Shown: positions 25,219-35,487 of the stretch, piece by piece | Layout: every line of letters begins with the position of its first letter | Numbering within the stretch: position 1 is the stretch's first letter | DNA from: Helicoverpa zea | Taxonomy: Eukaryota > Arthropoda > Insecta > Lepidoptera > Noctuidae | Direction of reading: 5' to 3' | Assembly (NCBI RefSeq): GCF_022581195.2 | Contig: NC_061463.1 | Location: forward strand, 5,518,001 to 5,582,000 | DNA: 64,000 nucleotides | Translations under genes and position numbers: made by a program | The notes under the pieces: model-generated | Databases searched by the model: none | What the model was told of the DNA's origin: nothing | Seen by the model: the letters and a program-made list of their open reading frames with translations, nothing else

Positions 25219-26568
25219 ATGCTTCCTATTAAGTTCCTGTCTCTTCAAAAATCTGAGTTGGAATATGAAGTTCGTATTAGAGGCGCGACTCCTGCACCTT
25301 CTGTTGAGGAGTTACGAAAACAAATTATAAAATTATCCCCTGATTTACCTTCAGAATATATATTAGAGTCACCTCTTGACGCAAGACAGGACCTTAAGGG
25401 TTGTTTAGAAGTTTTAACGAAAATTCAATTAAATCTTGACGCTAGCGATCCTAGCGTTGCTTCACTATTGCGGACACAGAATATGTTGAATCATTTATAC
25501 AATCGTGTCGAGAGGATAACGCGTAGTGACGACATTAAAAAGGAATATGATGATATTGTTAGCGGTTATAAAATGTTCTCACAAAAACTTTCTACTTTGT
25601 TAGCCAAGAAGCCTTCTACTAGTACTTCTTCGAATGCGGCTAGTGCTAGTTCTGTCAAAGACTCAGTATCTACTGTACCGGAACTACAGAACATGATTTC
25701 TGTATCTTGCGATCGTACATCATCCGATTTAAGTAAATTAAAATTTACTGGCAAAACTTGTGTTCGCTCGTTTATACAGCGTGTTGATGAATTTATACTG
25801 GCTAGGAATATTTCTCAACAAAAAGTCCTAAGTTTTGCATCTGAAATTTTTCAAGACGATGCCCTTCATTGGTATCGTGCTGTAAAGGACAAAGTTAGTT
25901 CTTGGCCTGAATTAGCGCGGTTATTAAAAGAGGACTTTAGTCAAACTGATTATGATTATAGACTCATTTCGGAAATCCGTTCTCGTACTCAGGGAGAACG
26001 TGAGAATATTACCATTTACTTGGCAGTTATGAGTGGAATGTTCTCGCGTTTATCCAGCCCTCTTTCGGAAGTAGAACAATTAGAAATTCTCTTGCATAAC
26101 ATCAGACCTTGCTATGCTAGTACATTAGCGGCTGCACCTCAAATCACAACTATAGACACTTTGCGTTCGTTATGTCGTAACTACGAGGCATTTCAGACTC
26201 GACTGTCGCAATTTCAAGAGCCTCCTAAGGTTACTTCCGACACGCTTGCTCCTGAATTTGCGTACACTAAGGATGTCCATAAATCTATAAATAAGACTAA
26301 TAATAGTAGTTACAATAAATATAATCAAAATAATTCAAATAATAATTACAATCAGTATAGGAATAATAATTTTAGTAATAACAATAAATATGTACATGCA
26401 ATTAACGTGGCTAAAAAGGAACCTTACTGTCCTAGGTGTCGTAATAACACCCACCACATTCGTCAATGCAAGGCTCCACGGGATATCGTTTGTTTTAAAT
26501 GTGGTATGAAGGATGTGAAGACACCCGACTGCCCTAACTGTAGTAAGACTAAAAATCAAAAAAACTAA
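25219..26568 (+). CDS. Gag polyprotein of the LTR element
   Basis: 449 residues from the first ATG of the open frame; the frame extends four codons upstream but without an ATG. Gag forms the virus-like particle and packages the RNA. An N-terminal helical region (about residues 1-135) and a Ser/Thr-rich linker (about 136-160) are followed by a retrotransposon-gag-type capsid core (about 174-300) with the aromatic DDALHWYR segment. An extremely Asn-rich tract follows (about 356-393). Two Cys clusters end the protein: a canonical CX2CX4HX4C zinc knuckle at about 404-417, and a second starting at about 425 that keeps the spacing but has Val at the His position and an extra CPNC. The last codons are CAA AAA AAC TAA, a slippery -1 frameshift site placed against the stop. 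It is intact over its full length. Confidence 0.92.
   Translation: MLPIKFLSLQKSELEYEVRIRGATPAPSVEELRKQIIKLSPDLPSEYILESPLDARQDLKGCLEVLTKIQLNLDASDPSVASLLRTQNMLNHLYNRVERITRSDDIKKEYDDIVSGYKMFSQKLSTLLAKKPSTSTSSNAASASSVKDSVSTVPELQNMISVSCDRTSSDLSKLKFTGKTCVRSFIQRVDEFILARNISQQKVLSFASEIFQDDALHWYRAVKDKVSSWPELARLLKEDFSQTDYDYRLISEIRSRTQGERENITIYLAVMSGMFSRLSSPLSEVEQLEILLHNIRPCYASTLAAAPQITTIDTLRSLCRNYEAFQTRLSQFQEPPKVTSDTLAPEFAYTKDVHKSINKTNNSSYNKYNQNNSNNNYNQYRNNNFSNNNKYVHAINVAKKEPYCPRCRNNTHHIRQCKAPRDIVCFKCGMKDVKTPDCPNCSKTKNQKN
26559..26568 (+). promoter_or_regulatory. -1 ribosomal frameshift site A_AAA_AAC and gag stop
   Basis: In the gag frame the ribosome reads AAA (26560-26562) AAC (26563-26565) TAA (26566-26568). 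The heptamer A_AAA_AAC at 26559-26565 is a classic, efficient -1 slippery sequence. The -1 frame is closed by several stops just upstream, the last at 26550-26552, and is open from 26553 to the end of pol. This fits a shift at this site. A possible stem (26594-26601 with 26611-26619, one bulge) lies about 28 nt downstream, further than usual for a stimulator. Confidence 0.85.
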
Positions 26569-29500
26569 TTAAGCAGAGTTGTAACAATTTTAGCAAGCAA
26601 GACTGGGATGCTTGGCTTGATTTTATAAGAAAATTTTCCTCGTCATACAGAGTTGCTACAATTCTGCTATCAAAACCACTAAATGACTCTAGGCCTTATG
26701 TAAATATTAAAATAAATAACATTAATGCTGTTGGGTTACTTGATTCTGGAGCTGCAGTTTCAATTCTGGGAAACAATTCTCATTTACATCTAGTAGACTG
26801 CACTTTAAACCAGGATGACCACACTAAAATAATAGCTGCTGGCGGTCAGTCATTAAACACCTTAGGTTCGGTTAATTTGCCAGTTACTTTTGAGGGCCAG
26901 TTTCACATTATTAAGGCATATGTTGTTCCCGAAATTGAGACATCAATTATATTAGGAGTGGATTTTTGGCGCGCTTTTCGGATTTGCCCGAACTATATAG
27001 GTAGCATCACGATGTCGAACGTCCCATTAGCGGAAATAAAAGATAGTAGCGGTGAACCTTTCATCAACTCCTACGATAATTTGTCGGTGTCACAGAAAGC
27101 GATAGCTGATAATGTGATTGCGCAGTTTCGGACTATTTCTACAGAGGAAAAGGGTCTCGGTAGAACAAATTTAATATGCCATCGCATTGACACTGGTGAC
27201 GTACAACCGATTAGACAGCGTTATTATAGGATGTCCCCCGAAAAGCAGCGCATCTTAATTGAGCAGGTGGACGAAATGCTGTCACTTGACGTTGTCGAAC
27301 CTTGCGAAAGCGCCTGGTCTTCACCCGTGCTCATTGTTAATAAAAAGAACGGACAGCCGAGGTTCTGTTTAGACAGCAGGAAATTGAATGCAGTGACTAA
27401 GCGTGATGCTTACAATTTGCCTTATGTTTCGGAGATATTAGATAACCTTCGCGATGCTAAGTACCTGAGCAGTATCGATTTGTCCAAAGCTTTTTGGCAA
27501 CTGCCTATAGCGCCAGAAGACCGCGATAAAACCGCATTTTACGTTCCGGGCCGTGGCACTTTTCGTTTTAAAACCACTCCGTTTGGGTTAACGAATGCCC
27601 CCGCAACGCAACAACGTCTCATGGATTTATTATTTAGCGACATGGAGTCTAAGACCTTCGCTTATTTGGATGACGTCATCGTAATAAGCTCTAGCTTTGA
27701 TGAGCATGTTTCTCGTTTGTTGCGGGTTTTGGACAAATTGAGACAGGCAAATTTAACCGTAAACTTCGAAAAGTGTAACTTTTTTCGAAGCGAACTAAAA
27801 TATCTAGGTTACGTGGTAGATTCTCGTGGTTTACGCACTGATCCGGACAAGGTGGAAGCCATTATTAACTTTCCGACCCCTACCAATAGAAAGGAGTTAA
27901 AACGCTTTCTCGGCACTGCTACGTGGTACCGACGTTTCGTCCCTAACTTTAGCACAGTGGCTGGTCCACTTAATAAGCTCACTGCTAACGGGAAAAACGC
28001 TCCTTCTTTCAAGTGGTCATCGGAAGCTGACGCGGCTTTTAATTCGTTGAAGGAATGTTTGGTTTCCGCTCCTGTTCTTTCTTGTCCGGACTATTCCAAG
28101 CCCTTCGAAGTGCACACCGACGCGAGTAGTTACGGTATTGGTGCTATGCTAACGCAGACTATAGACGGTAAGGAACATCCGATTGCGTACATGAGTAGAT
28201 CTTTCACCAGTCCTGAGAAGAACTACAGCATAACTGAAAGGGAGACCCTTGCCGTGTTAGCTGCTCTCGAACATTGGCGGTGTTATATAGAAAACGGACA
28301 AACATTTACGGTGTACACTGACCACTCCGCGTTAAAATGGTTTCTGTCGTTAGAAAATCCCACAGGACGATTAGCTCGATGGGGGGTAAGACTGTCCTCA
28401 TTTAATTTTGTTATCAAACACCGTCGAGGTGTCGACAATGTTATTCCTGATGCCTTGTCTAGAGCTTTTCCGGTAAATGCAATATCTCTGGCTAATGCCA
28501 ACACAGACGACATCTGGTTTAAAAAGATATACAACGGCTGTCTGACTACTCCTTCAAATTATCCTAATTTCACCATTAAAAATAATTCATTATTCCGACT
28601 CACAAAAAATATTAACACCCAATTAACTTCAGAATTTGACTGGAAGGAAGTCGTACCTAGCGAGTTCCGTGAAAGCATCATCGCCGAAAACCATTCCGAG
28701 CCAACTGGTGGACATCTTGGTATTTTTAAGACTTATCGGCGCTTATTATTAAATTACTACTGGCCAAATATGCACCAGGATGTCGTTAAATATGTAGGTT
28801 CCTGCTCGGTTTGCTTATCTTATAAGGCGCAAAATCACACTACATTGGGAGAAATGGGTCGCCCGAAGCAATGTTCGAGACCTTTCCAGATGATCTCAAT
28901 CGATTTTGTGGGTCCTCTTCCCACTAGTCGGAAGCAAAATTCTTATATATTAGTTATAATGTGCATTTTTTCAAAATTTTGTCTTATTTTCCCAGTGCGT
29001 CGCGCTACTGCGGACATAGTTATTAAGATTTTAGAGGATTCTATATTTTTGGTTCACGGAGTTCCACAAACAATCTTCTTGGACAATGGGACACAGTTTA
29101 TAAGTTCAGCCACTGACGCGCTATTTAAAAAATACAAAATCCCTAACGTTTTTTTCACGCCGAAGTATACACCACAAGTTAACACGGTAGAACGCTACAA
29201 CAAAACTATTGTAACTAGTTTGTCTACGTTTGTTGGAAACGATCATAGATCCTGGGACACCTCCATCCCCAAGGTTCAGTTCGCGATAAACAATTCCGTA
29301 AATGAAGCTACCGGTTATACCCCGTCATTTTTAGTTTACGGTAGGGAAGTAGTTTTATGCGGATCGCACTATACGGACAATGACCTGGGCGATGAAGTGT
29401 TATTCCTTCCTCGCGATTTATACGCTGAAAACTTAGGGTGTCTGCGTTCAGTTTTCAATGATGTGCAGGCTTCGTTATGGCATGCACATGAGAAGAATAC

Positions 29501-29741
29501 TGCACACTACAACCTACGTAGGAAGCCGGCGGAGTTTAATGTGGGAGACATAGTTTATAAGCGCGCATTTGTCCTAAGTAACAAGGACAAATATTTTAGT
29601 AAAAAGCTTGCACCTAAATTTGTCAAATGCCGTGTAATTGAAAAACGGTCTCCACTTATCTATGTGTTGGAAGATATGTCAGGGAAAAATATAGGTGTCT
29701 GGCATATCAAAGATTTTAAAAACACTAAGTCTAGTGGTTAA
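26565..29741 (+). CDS. Pol polyprotein: protease, RT, RNase H, integrase
   Basis: About 1058 codons in the -1 frame relative to gag, with no start ATG of its own, expressed as Gag-Pol. An aspartic protease comes first: active-site LLDSGAAVS with the Asp codon at 26742, and a C-terminal IILGVDF. Reverse transcriptase follows, with the first catalytic Asp in SSIDLSKAFW (27477) and YLDD at 27663-27674. RNase H has its catalytic set in HTDAS (28119), TERETLA, YTDHSA and IPDALSR. Integrase has an HHCC zinc-binding region (about 28690-28820) and a D,D35E core: Asp 28902, Asp 29082, Glu 29190, with exactly 35 residues between the last two. The C-terminal NVGDIVY...KLAPKF...GVWHIKDF region matches the GPF/Y-type module position but lacks a clear GPF; no chromodomain is seen. 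No stop or frameshift was found. Confidence 0.93.
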   Translation, partial: LIKQSCNNFSKQDWDAWLDFIRKFSSSYRVATILLSKPLNDSRPYVNIKINNINAVGLLDSGAAVSILGNNSHLHLVDCTLNQDDHTKIIAAGGQSLNTLGSVNLPVTFEGQFHIIKAYVVPEIETSIILGVDFWRAFRICPNYIGSITMSNVPLAEIKDSSGEPFINSYDNLSVSQKAIADNVIAQFRTISTEEKGLGRTNLICHRIDTGDVQPIRQRYYRMSPEKQRILIEQVDEMLSLDVVEPCESAWSSPVLIVNKKNGQPRFCLDSRKLNAVTKRDAYNLPYVSEILDNLRDAKYLSSIDLSKAFWQLPIAPEDRDKTAFYVPGRGTFRFKTTPFGLTNAPATQQRLMDLLFSDMESKTFAYLDDVIVISSSFDEHVSRLLRVLDKLRQANLTVNFEKCNFFRSELKYLGYVVDSRGLRTDPDKVEAIINFPTPTNRKELKRFLGTATWYRRFVPNFSTVAGPLNKLTANGKNAPSFKWSSEADAAFNSLKECLVSAPVLSCPDYSKPFEVHTDASSYGIGAMLTQTIDGKEHPIAYMSRSFTSPEKNYSITERETLAVLAALEHWRCYIENGQTFTVYTDHSALKWFLSLENPTGRLARWGVRLSSFNFVIKHRRGVDNVIPDALSRAFPVNAISLANANTDDIWFKKIYNGCLTTPSNYPNFTIKNNSLFRLTKNINTQLTSEFDWKEVVPSEFRESIIAENHSEPTGGHLGIFKTYRRLLLNYYWPNMHQDVVKYVGSCSVCLSYKAQNHTTLGEMGRPKQCSRPFQMISIDFVGPLPTSRKQNSYILVIMCIFSKFCLIFPVRRATADIVIKILEDSIFLVHGVPQTIFLDNGTQFISSATDALFKKYKIPNVFFTPKYTPQVNTVERYNKTIVTSLSTFVGNDHRSWDTSIPKVQFAINNSVNEATGYTPSFLVYGREVVLCGSHYTDNDLGDEVLFLPRDLYAENLGCLRSVFNDVQASLWHAHEKNTAHYNLRRKPAEFNVGDIVYKRAFVLSNKDKYFSKKLAPKFVKCRVIEKRSPLIYVLEDMSGKNIGVWHIKDFKNTKSSG

Positions 29742-30018
29742 CAGATTTTTTTTACATTTTTTTAAAATGAGTTGAGACAAGTCACCTTAAATTAACATCT
29801 TACGACTAGCATTGGTTTTCTGTGCGATAATCACAGATAACTTGTTATAGAAGGTCGCGTCAACATGATTTTATATTGTTGAAGCTATTGTGTAAGAGAG
29901 TTTGTTTGATATTATGAAAGGATTTTGATAGTTGATAGTATGAATGTGTAGTGTTAGTAGTAAACTATAGACGAGTTTTTTTTTGAGAAAAAAACTCTTT
30001 CTGAAACGAGGGGGGTAA
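29742..30018 (+). other. Pol-to-LTR spacer: no env, hairpin and polypurine tract
   Basis: 277 bp without an ORF of note, so no env gene. A hairpin GAG-T7 / A7-CTC (29973-29982 with 29988-29997, 5-nt loop) stands just upstream of the purine run GAGGGGGG (30008-30015), the plus-strand primer. The bases TAA separate the G run from the LTR, a 3-nt offset. Confidence 0.7.
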
Positions 30019-31163
30019 TGTAACATTAATTGTTACATGTCTTAATTCTTTTTAATAAAATGTTGAGTAAAATAAAATTAACAAAACTATTTACAAAACT
30101 AAAACTATTTACAAAAACTAAACTATTTACAGTAGCAAACTAAACGCATCAAAATTTCTGGCCAGCTACATTTTATCACCACGCACGTATTTAAACGAGC
30201 GACATATTAGGCACCCGGACCGCACCAGCGACTCCTCGCTTCCACGTCGCCGCTGTCACGGCTGCTGCCAGTGCGAATCTGGATATCGAGGCGAACGCAC
30301 GCCGGTTTTTTGAACACTAACTTTAAGTTATTATAACCGCCATAGCGATTAAACTTTTTAAGGGCGTCATTACCGTTCCCTCGACTATATATCTCGACAT
30401 ATAATAATACTCAGCATATTCAGTGTGTGTGATTTAAACCCCGATTGGGTAAGTGCTATACAATTTTAAATTAGCCAGAAGCTAAGCAAACCATAACGGT
30501 TTCTTTCGCTTTGCTTTAGCTGGGTAATCTCTTTATTTGTGTTATCGCTTAACTTTATTTCTATTGCAAGCTTATTATGTGTTTTTGCATAGTAGTTTAC
30601 CCCACACTTTCTTAATAATGTAATTTTTGCCTACTTGCGTTTTAGTTACCGTTAAAATTTTCAAATTTTGAATTGGCTAAGTAACCGACTTATTGTTATC
30701 TCCGTATCTGATAGTGAACATCCACAGCAACACATCTACACTTTTAGCGCTTCCCTATTAAGCGTTGCTGTGGGTGCTCACCGTCTACGGCCAGTGTGTA
30801 ATGCCTTCGCTTATTGCGCATTACAGGGTTTCACGTACACCTTAAGTCTCCTGCTTCCCCGCGGTGGACTGTAGCGGGTTGACCTTCGAACCCTACACCT
30901 ACACCTGTACCTGGACCTGATCTCGGCGCGCGGCCACTTGTTCCTGCAGCGACCAGTGACGTCAGGGAAGTGCTAGGCTAGTGAGGAGGTTAATCACTGT
31001 AAAACTGTATGTATGGGCTCTAACCCATTGTTTATTTCTGCCGACCGAGCTATACTGTGTTTGTGTGCGGTAAATAAATTGTCCATCTTGCTACCTACCT
31101 ATTTTTTTATTTAATAACCCCTGGGAGGGATAAAGTAGCGTAGCAGAGGATGAGACCGGGACA
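30019..31163 (+). repeat. 3' LTR
   Basis: 1145 bp, same length and, base for base as far as I compared, same sequence as the 5' LTR at an offset of 6623 bp. It supplies the AATAAA (31073-31078) for 3' end formation. It is followed directly by the second copy of the target duplication, AATG at 31164-31167. Confidence 0.97.
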
Positions 31164-31199
31164 AATGTAAACAGTGATGTAAAAGAGAAAGTGATTATT

Positions 31200-31980
31200 G
31201 TATGTTTATCATATTAAACACTCAACGCTCGCCACGACTTTTGTATTTTGGCGTCGCGTGTACAACGCATTACGTATCGGTACTGTGGCGAATATTATCT
31301 TGTTAGTGTTATCGTACAAGAAGTAAACTTCGATACAATTTTCGCAGCACACTGTCGTGCATCACTGCTGTCACGCGTCATCTCTGATTAACTTTTATCG
31401 ACGAAAGACACCGGAGTAACGACTTGTCCCATACTGGAGAATCTTAAATCTGTAATCTCCACTTTTTGCATTCCCTCCCGCTTCGGGCGGCTATAACGAC
31501 ACAATAAACGTATTTTATACGCGCTCACACTTAACGTTTATATCGCCTTATAAGTAGATCGAGAAATAATAAAACTAAAGGAGAGCGAACATCAAGAAAG
31601 CAATAACATCATTATCATAGCGAGTCCGCCATCTCTTTCCAATAGGTTTCACCCCTCCCTTGGCCCCGCCCACCGCGTATCTCCTCTGTCACCTGTATAT
31701 CTCGAAACATTACACATATGCAAAACTTTCGCGCTCGCATCTCGTCGCACACACACACAGCGCTCGCCTACACACTACACGAAATATGCAGCTGCACCTC
31801 TGCTGTGTGCACACTACGGTATAAATCTGCGAGATAAAAATTGTGCTATATTGCCTCACGAGTGTGTTGCCCGGACGTGGTTTCTTTTTTGTCCCGATAG
31901 CCTGTAGGCGTGCCTAGTAAGTTGTTTGCACCTCGAACAGTGGTCGATATTTCAGTCGTGTCATCGACGCGACATCTCTT
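31200..31980 (+). promoter_or_regulatory. CpG-rich segment with TATA box, candidate host promoter
   Basis: Nearly 800 bp noticeably richer in CpG than its flanks, with CACACACACAC at 31748-31758. A TATAAAT at 31820-31826 is preceded by GC-richer sequence. No TCAGT initiator lies about 30 bp after it; a TTTCAGTCG initiator-like site lies further down near 31949-31957 without its own TATA. The two partial signals leave strand and start open. No coding exon is visible. The LTR element inserted just upstream (ending at 31163) could affect it if it is a promoter. Confidence 0.3.
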
Positions 31981-34900
31981 ATAAAATATTGGACTCGCGT
32001 CCATTCTTTATGCTGTTTCAAATTGTATTTGATATCAATACTTTTGTTAGAATGTTTGTCTTTGTTTGTTATGAGGACTTCATTAAATGTCTGTGAACTC
32101 TGAATTGTCTGAACCGGAGCATAATGTTCGTGAGGACAGATGGCCTTGACTTACTTTTGCTAAAGCGTTAAAAATGTAAGTTACTATGTAGTGTAGATTA
32201 CAATTTTTATTGTATCATGAGCCACCCACAGTTCTGTTTAGTTAGTACCTAGACGACCTTTGAGGTTTATATCAATATTAATGATCTAGAAATATTGAGG
32301 TTACTGTGAGATATCAGTTATTTTTTAAATCCTACAGTAACGAAATTTATCAGGCCTTGAATACTGCGATGTGAACCCCCATTCAGTTAAGTCGATTCTA
32401 ACCTAGAATGGTTACGACAAGATCCATTAAATACCTAATATGATACAAAAACAATCATTTGCTATGAAATACATATGTGACACTATCTTTGGATCAAAAA
32501 GTGAATTAAGCAAAAGATACCATACTTACATTTATCATACCAGCGGCATGAGCCACTCCATTCGGACTGCTCAACTATTAAAATACTTAAAAAATACAGA
32601 TCAGACAGAATCCACAACACACTACAAAATAAACCAATCAAAATGCATCACACAATACGGTAACAATTTTTCATTCCATACAATTTGTTCGACTATTAAA
32701 TGACGAACGATTTCAGGCCCAGCGATAATTATTGGCATTGTATATGAAACAGTTAGCCCTATATAATTACCGGACAGACTGATTCGACGCATTGTTCAAA
32801 TGATGACCGTCATGTAAAATATGAATCGTGTCAGAGCAATTATGTGTTGTGCTATTATGAAGTTTCAATGGACAGTTTTGTGTTTGTAATATAGTTATTT
32901 GTGTTGGGTCAAATGTTTTTAGAGAAGAGCAGCAATCAGTTCCGTCAGGATCACAAATCTTCTTAGCTTCGAAGTACCACCTTTCCTAATGATATTCAGG
33001 TAGGGATGGGCGTTTAACCAGATAAGGACGCTCGCATACTATCATGAATTCAAGTCTCTTGGAGACTTTGTCAGGAAGTAGACTTTGGTAGGGAATTTCA
33101 TTCCCTAACTATATGTACACTAGATGAAAGAAATAAATACATTGTAACTTACCTTTTAACTGAAATAGGCTTATTTTTTAATCCATCTTCCATAAATTAG
33201 CGATAGTTTTGATTCTACACATACGCAATTAAGGTTAAACACATAGGGCACCATGAAAAACAAAGCAGAATTAATGAGGCGTCAATCATCATTAATTTAT
33301 TATGACAGGCCACAGAAGTGTGATCTAGATTGTTAATTTGTTTGTGACAAGTCTATTTGTCACTCTAATTTTAGTAAGTAGGTGTATATATATTTTTTTT
33401 CAGAGTTACTAATACCTCTATGATAGACGTAAAACACTCGTGGTATGGCTTACTGCCTCTTTAGTGTTACAACTCTATGGTAAGACAACCAAGGAGGTTC
33501 CTTTAGTCTGAATTTGAATTGTGTTCTTAAAAAAATACGATATAGGTACGTGTATAAGAAAATTGAAGCTTCGTTTAACACATTCCAAATTGATTTGTAA
33601 ATCTTGTTTCAAAAGAAAATACCGCAAATTGATGAGATAAAACAGTGAACCAACAAATAAGTCGTAAAATTTTTATAATCATGGATCAATTATTGATATT
33701 TTACGATCAAAATCCGCAAACGAGTACATTATTGGTTTTAACTTCATGACCCATCTTTTGAACGTAAAATAAAGATAATGTTTTAAATTAATCATTACTT
33801 TGGAATAATCAAAATGTAAGCTTTAGTATAGCTTTAGTAGGTTTAGAGAGAATACCTATCAGTTCTTACACTATTTTTCAATCGCTTTGTGTGTTAAGTG
33901 TCAATGTTGTAGTACCAAGTTGGCAAAGGATACGTAGACCAAAGACATGGTGGATGAATTTCTTTAACGATGGACCTAAATAAACTGGGTTGTAAGGTTT
34001 AGTATGATTAATACATAAATTGTGACGGATGACCGACCGGTATATTTATTTAAATCCTTTTCTCTTTCTTATTCTAGTCTTTAATTAAGAACGTACTGCA
34101 CAATTAGACGCAAGTACTAGTAACCCAACTTGCTCACAAAAGAAGGTTATGTCATTACAACATTACCTTTTTTAGCAGTCCAAAAAACCACAGCATACCA
34201 AACATGATTCATTTTTTCCACCATTAATTACACCATAATTATAGTTGTTATTGTGTGCTTGTAATTTTACGTTGTAATATTGTAATAATTACAATGTTTT
34301 AAATAAAACTGTAGCGCACACGTTGACGTCCGCTTAGCGTTCCAACAATTAAACATTTTAATCACTGTTTGTAAAGATGACGACTATTTTTGTGTTTTAC
34401 GGAAATAATGTGACATTTATGTTCCTTTGGAATATATATATTTTTTTATAAATTATAAGAAAAATTATCTTGATCTCAGTAGGTTAGGTGGTTATATATC
34501 TAGGTAGGTATACTCATCCTCTTTTGACCTTTCCAGCTAGTTACATGAAATAATAATGTCAATCTGTTTCAGGTTTCTACTTAAAGGAGATATTATGCAG
34601 AGATTTTAATAGAACACTGCAACCAATGAGTTTAAGATATCAGACTATTTTCAATGTTTTTTCGTGGAAGTATTGGACTGAAGTGACATTTATTAAGGGA
34701 ATTTAAATTAGGAGGTTGCTGGACCCATCCACTTACAAATATACAATTATTCCTCATAATAAAAACCTACTATTTCTGACAAACAATCTGCGCCTTAAGA
34801 CATTTAAACAAACCAGTGTTGCTTAGTTTAAATACGCGTACTAATTACTCAGCATTGCTGGTGGACAATTTATTTCCCATTAGACTCAACCTTCGGATTT

Positions 34901-35487
34901 CGGTCGCCCACCTCGATATAATGACGATTATTTTAATTTTGCTAACCACACTTTAATTACTGGCTTGAAGGTTGTGGAGAACTAACGAGGACTACTATTA
35001 ACGCCTTGTGTGGCTATGATTGGCACAAATTCTGATTGTTAAAAGATATGTCGATCGGCAATTGTTATTTTCTTTACCTGGATTTACTCATTTGTTTGAA
35101 ATTCGAATTCTAGCCGGTCTGGAATCTTCTTATGGGTGAACATTTTATAAATAGTCTGTAATGGAAAACCTAGAACACTGTACTTGGAAGTTTGTTTTTA
35201 AATGAATATCACCTAGTGGACGTTAAAATAAAGAATGGACCCCCCATGTATGGACTTGTCTTCTAAGGAAACTTGCAGCTCTTTTTTGACACAAACAAAG
35301 GCTTTGGATTCGAGTTCTTAAAGACGTTGGTAGCCCTCGACCTTTTCCAATTTCTTCTTGGTAATTTCTTGATAGGGGTGTTGAAAGTTCTACAAGTTTA
35401 CGCGGGTAATTAAAAAGGTTTTCAGTCTAACTATTTTGACCTTCAATTATAATCTAATCTTAGAACATGCTAGTTTCAGGGCAGGGC
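31981..35487. other. Non-coding stretch, no gene recognised
   Basis: AT-rich DNA with chance ORFs (longest 87 codons at 32440-32703, low-complexity composition). No repeat family or RNA gene was recognised. Confidence 0.5.

Larger units (their letters stand above)
23396..31163 (+). mobile_element. Complete Ty3/gypsy LTR retrotransposon, apparently intact
   Basis: The element is 7768 bp long with two 1145-bp LTRs in direct orientation that match at every base I compared, including equal length. The LTRs start TGT and end ACA, and the insertion is flanked by the 4-bp duplication AATG (23392-23395 and 31164-31167). The order is LTR, primer site, leader, gag, pol (PR-RT-RH-IN), hairpin and polypurine tract, LTR. 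Integrase downstream of RT/RNase H defines Ty3/gypsy (Metaviridae) rather than copia. Gag and pol are open, and the catalytic residues I checked in PR, RT, RNase H and IN are present. There is no env ORF; only 277 bp separate pol from the 3' LTR. Long LTRs, a Lys-type primer and a 4-bp duplication recall the Osvaldo group, but that placement needs a tree. Identical LTRs imply a very recent insertion. Confidence 0.97.

Noticed and set aside
26877..29741. Pol read as starting at 26877
   Set aside because: The codon there is TTG in the middle of the protease. The protease active site DSGA lies upstream in the same open frame, which goes back to the frameshift site.
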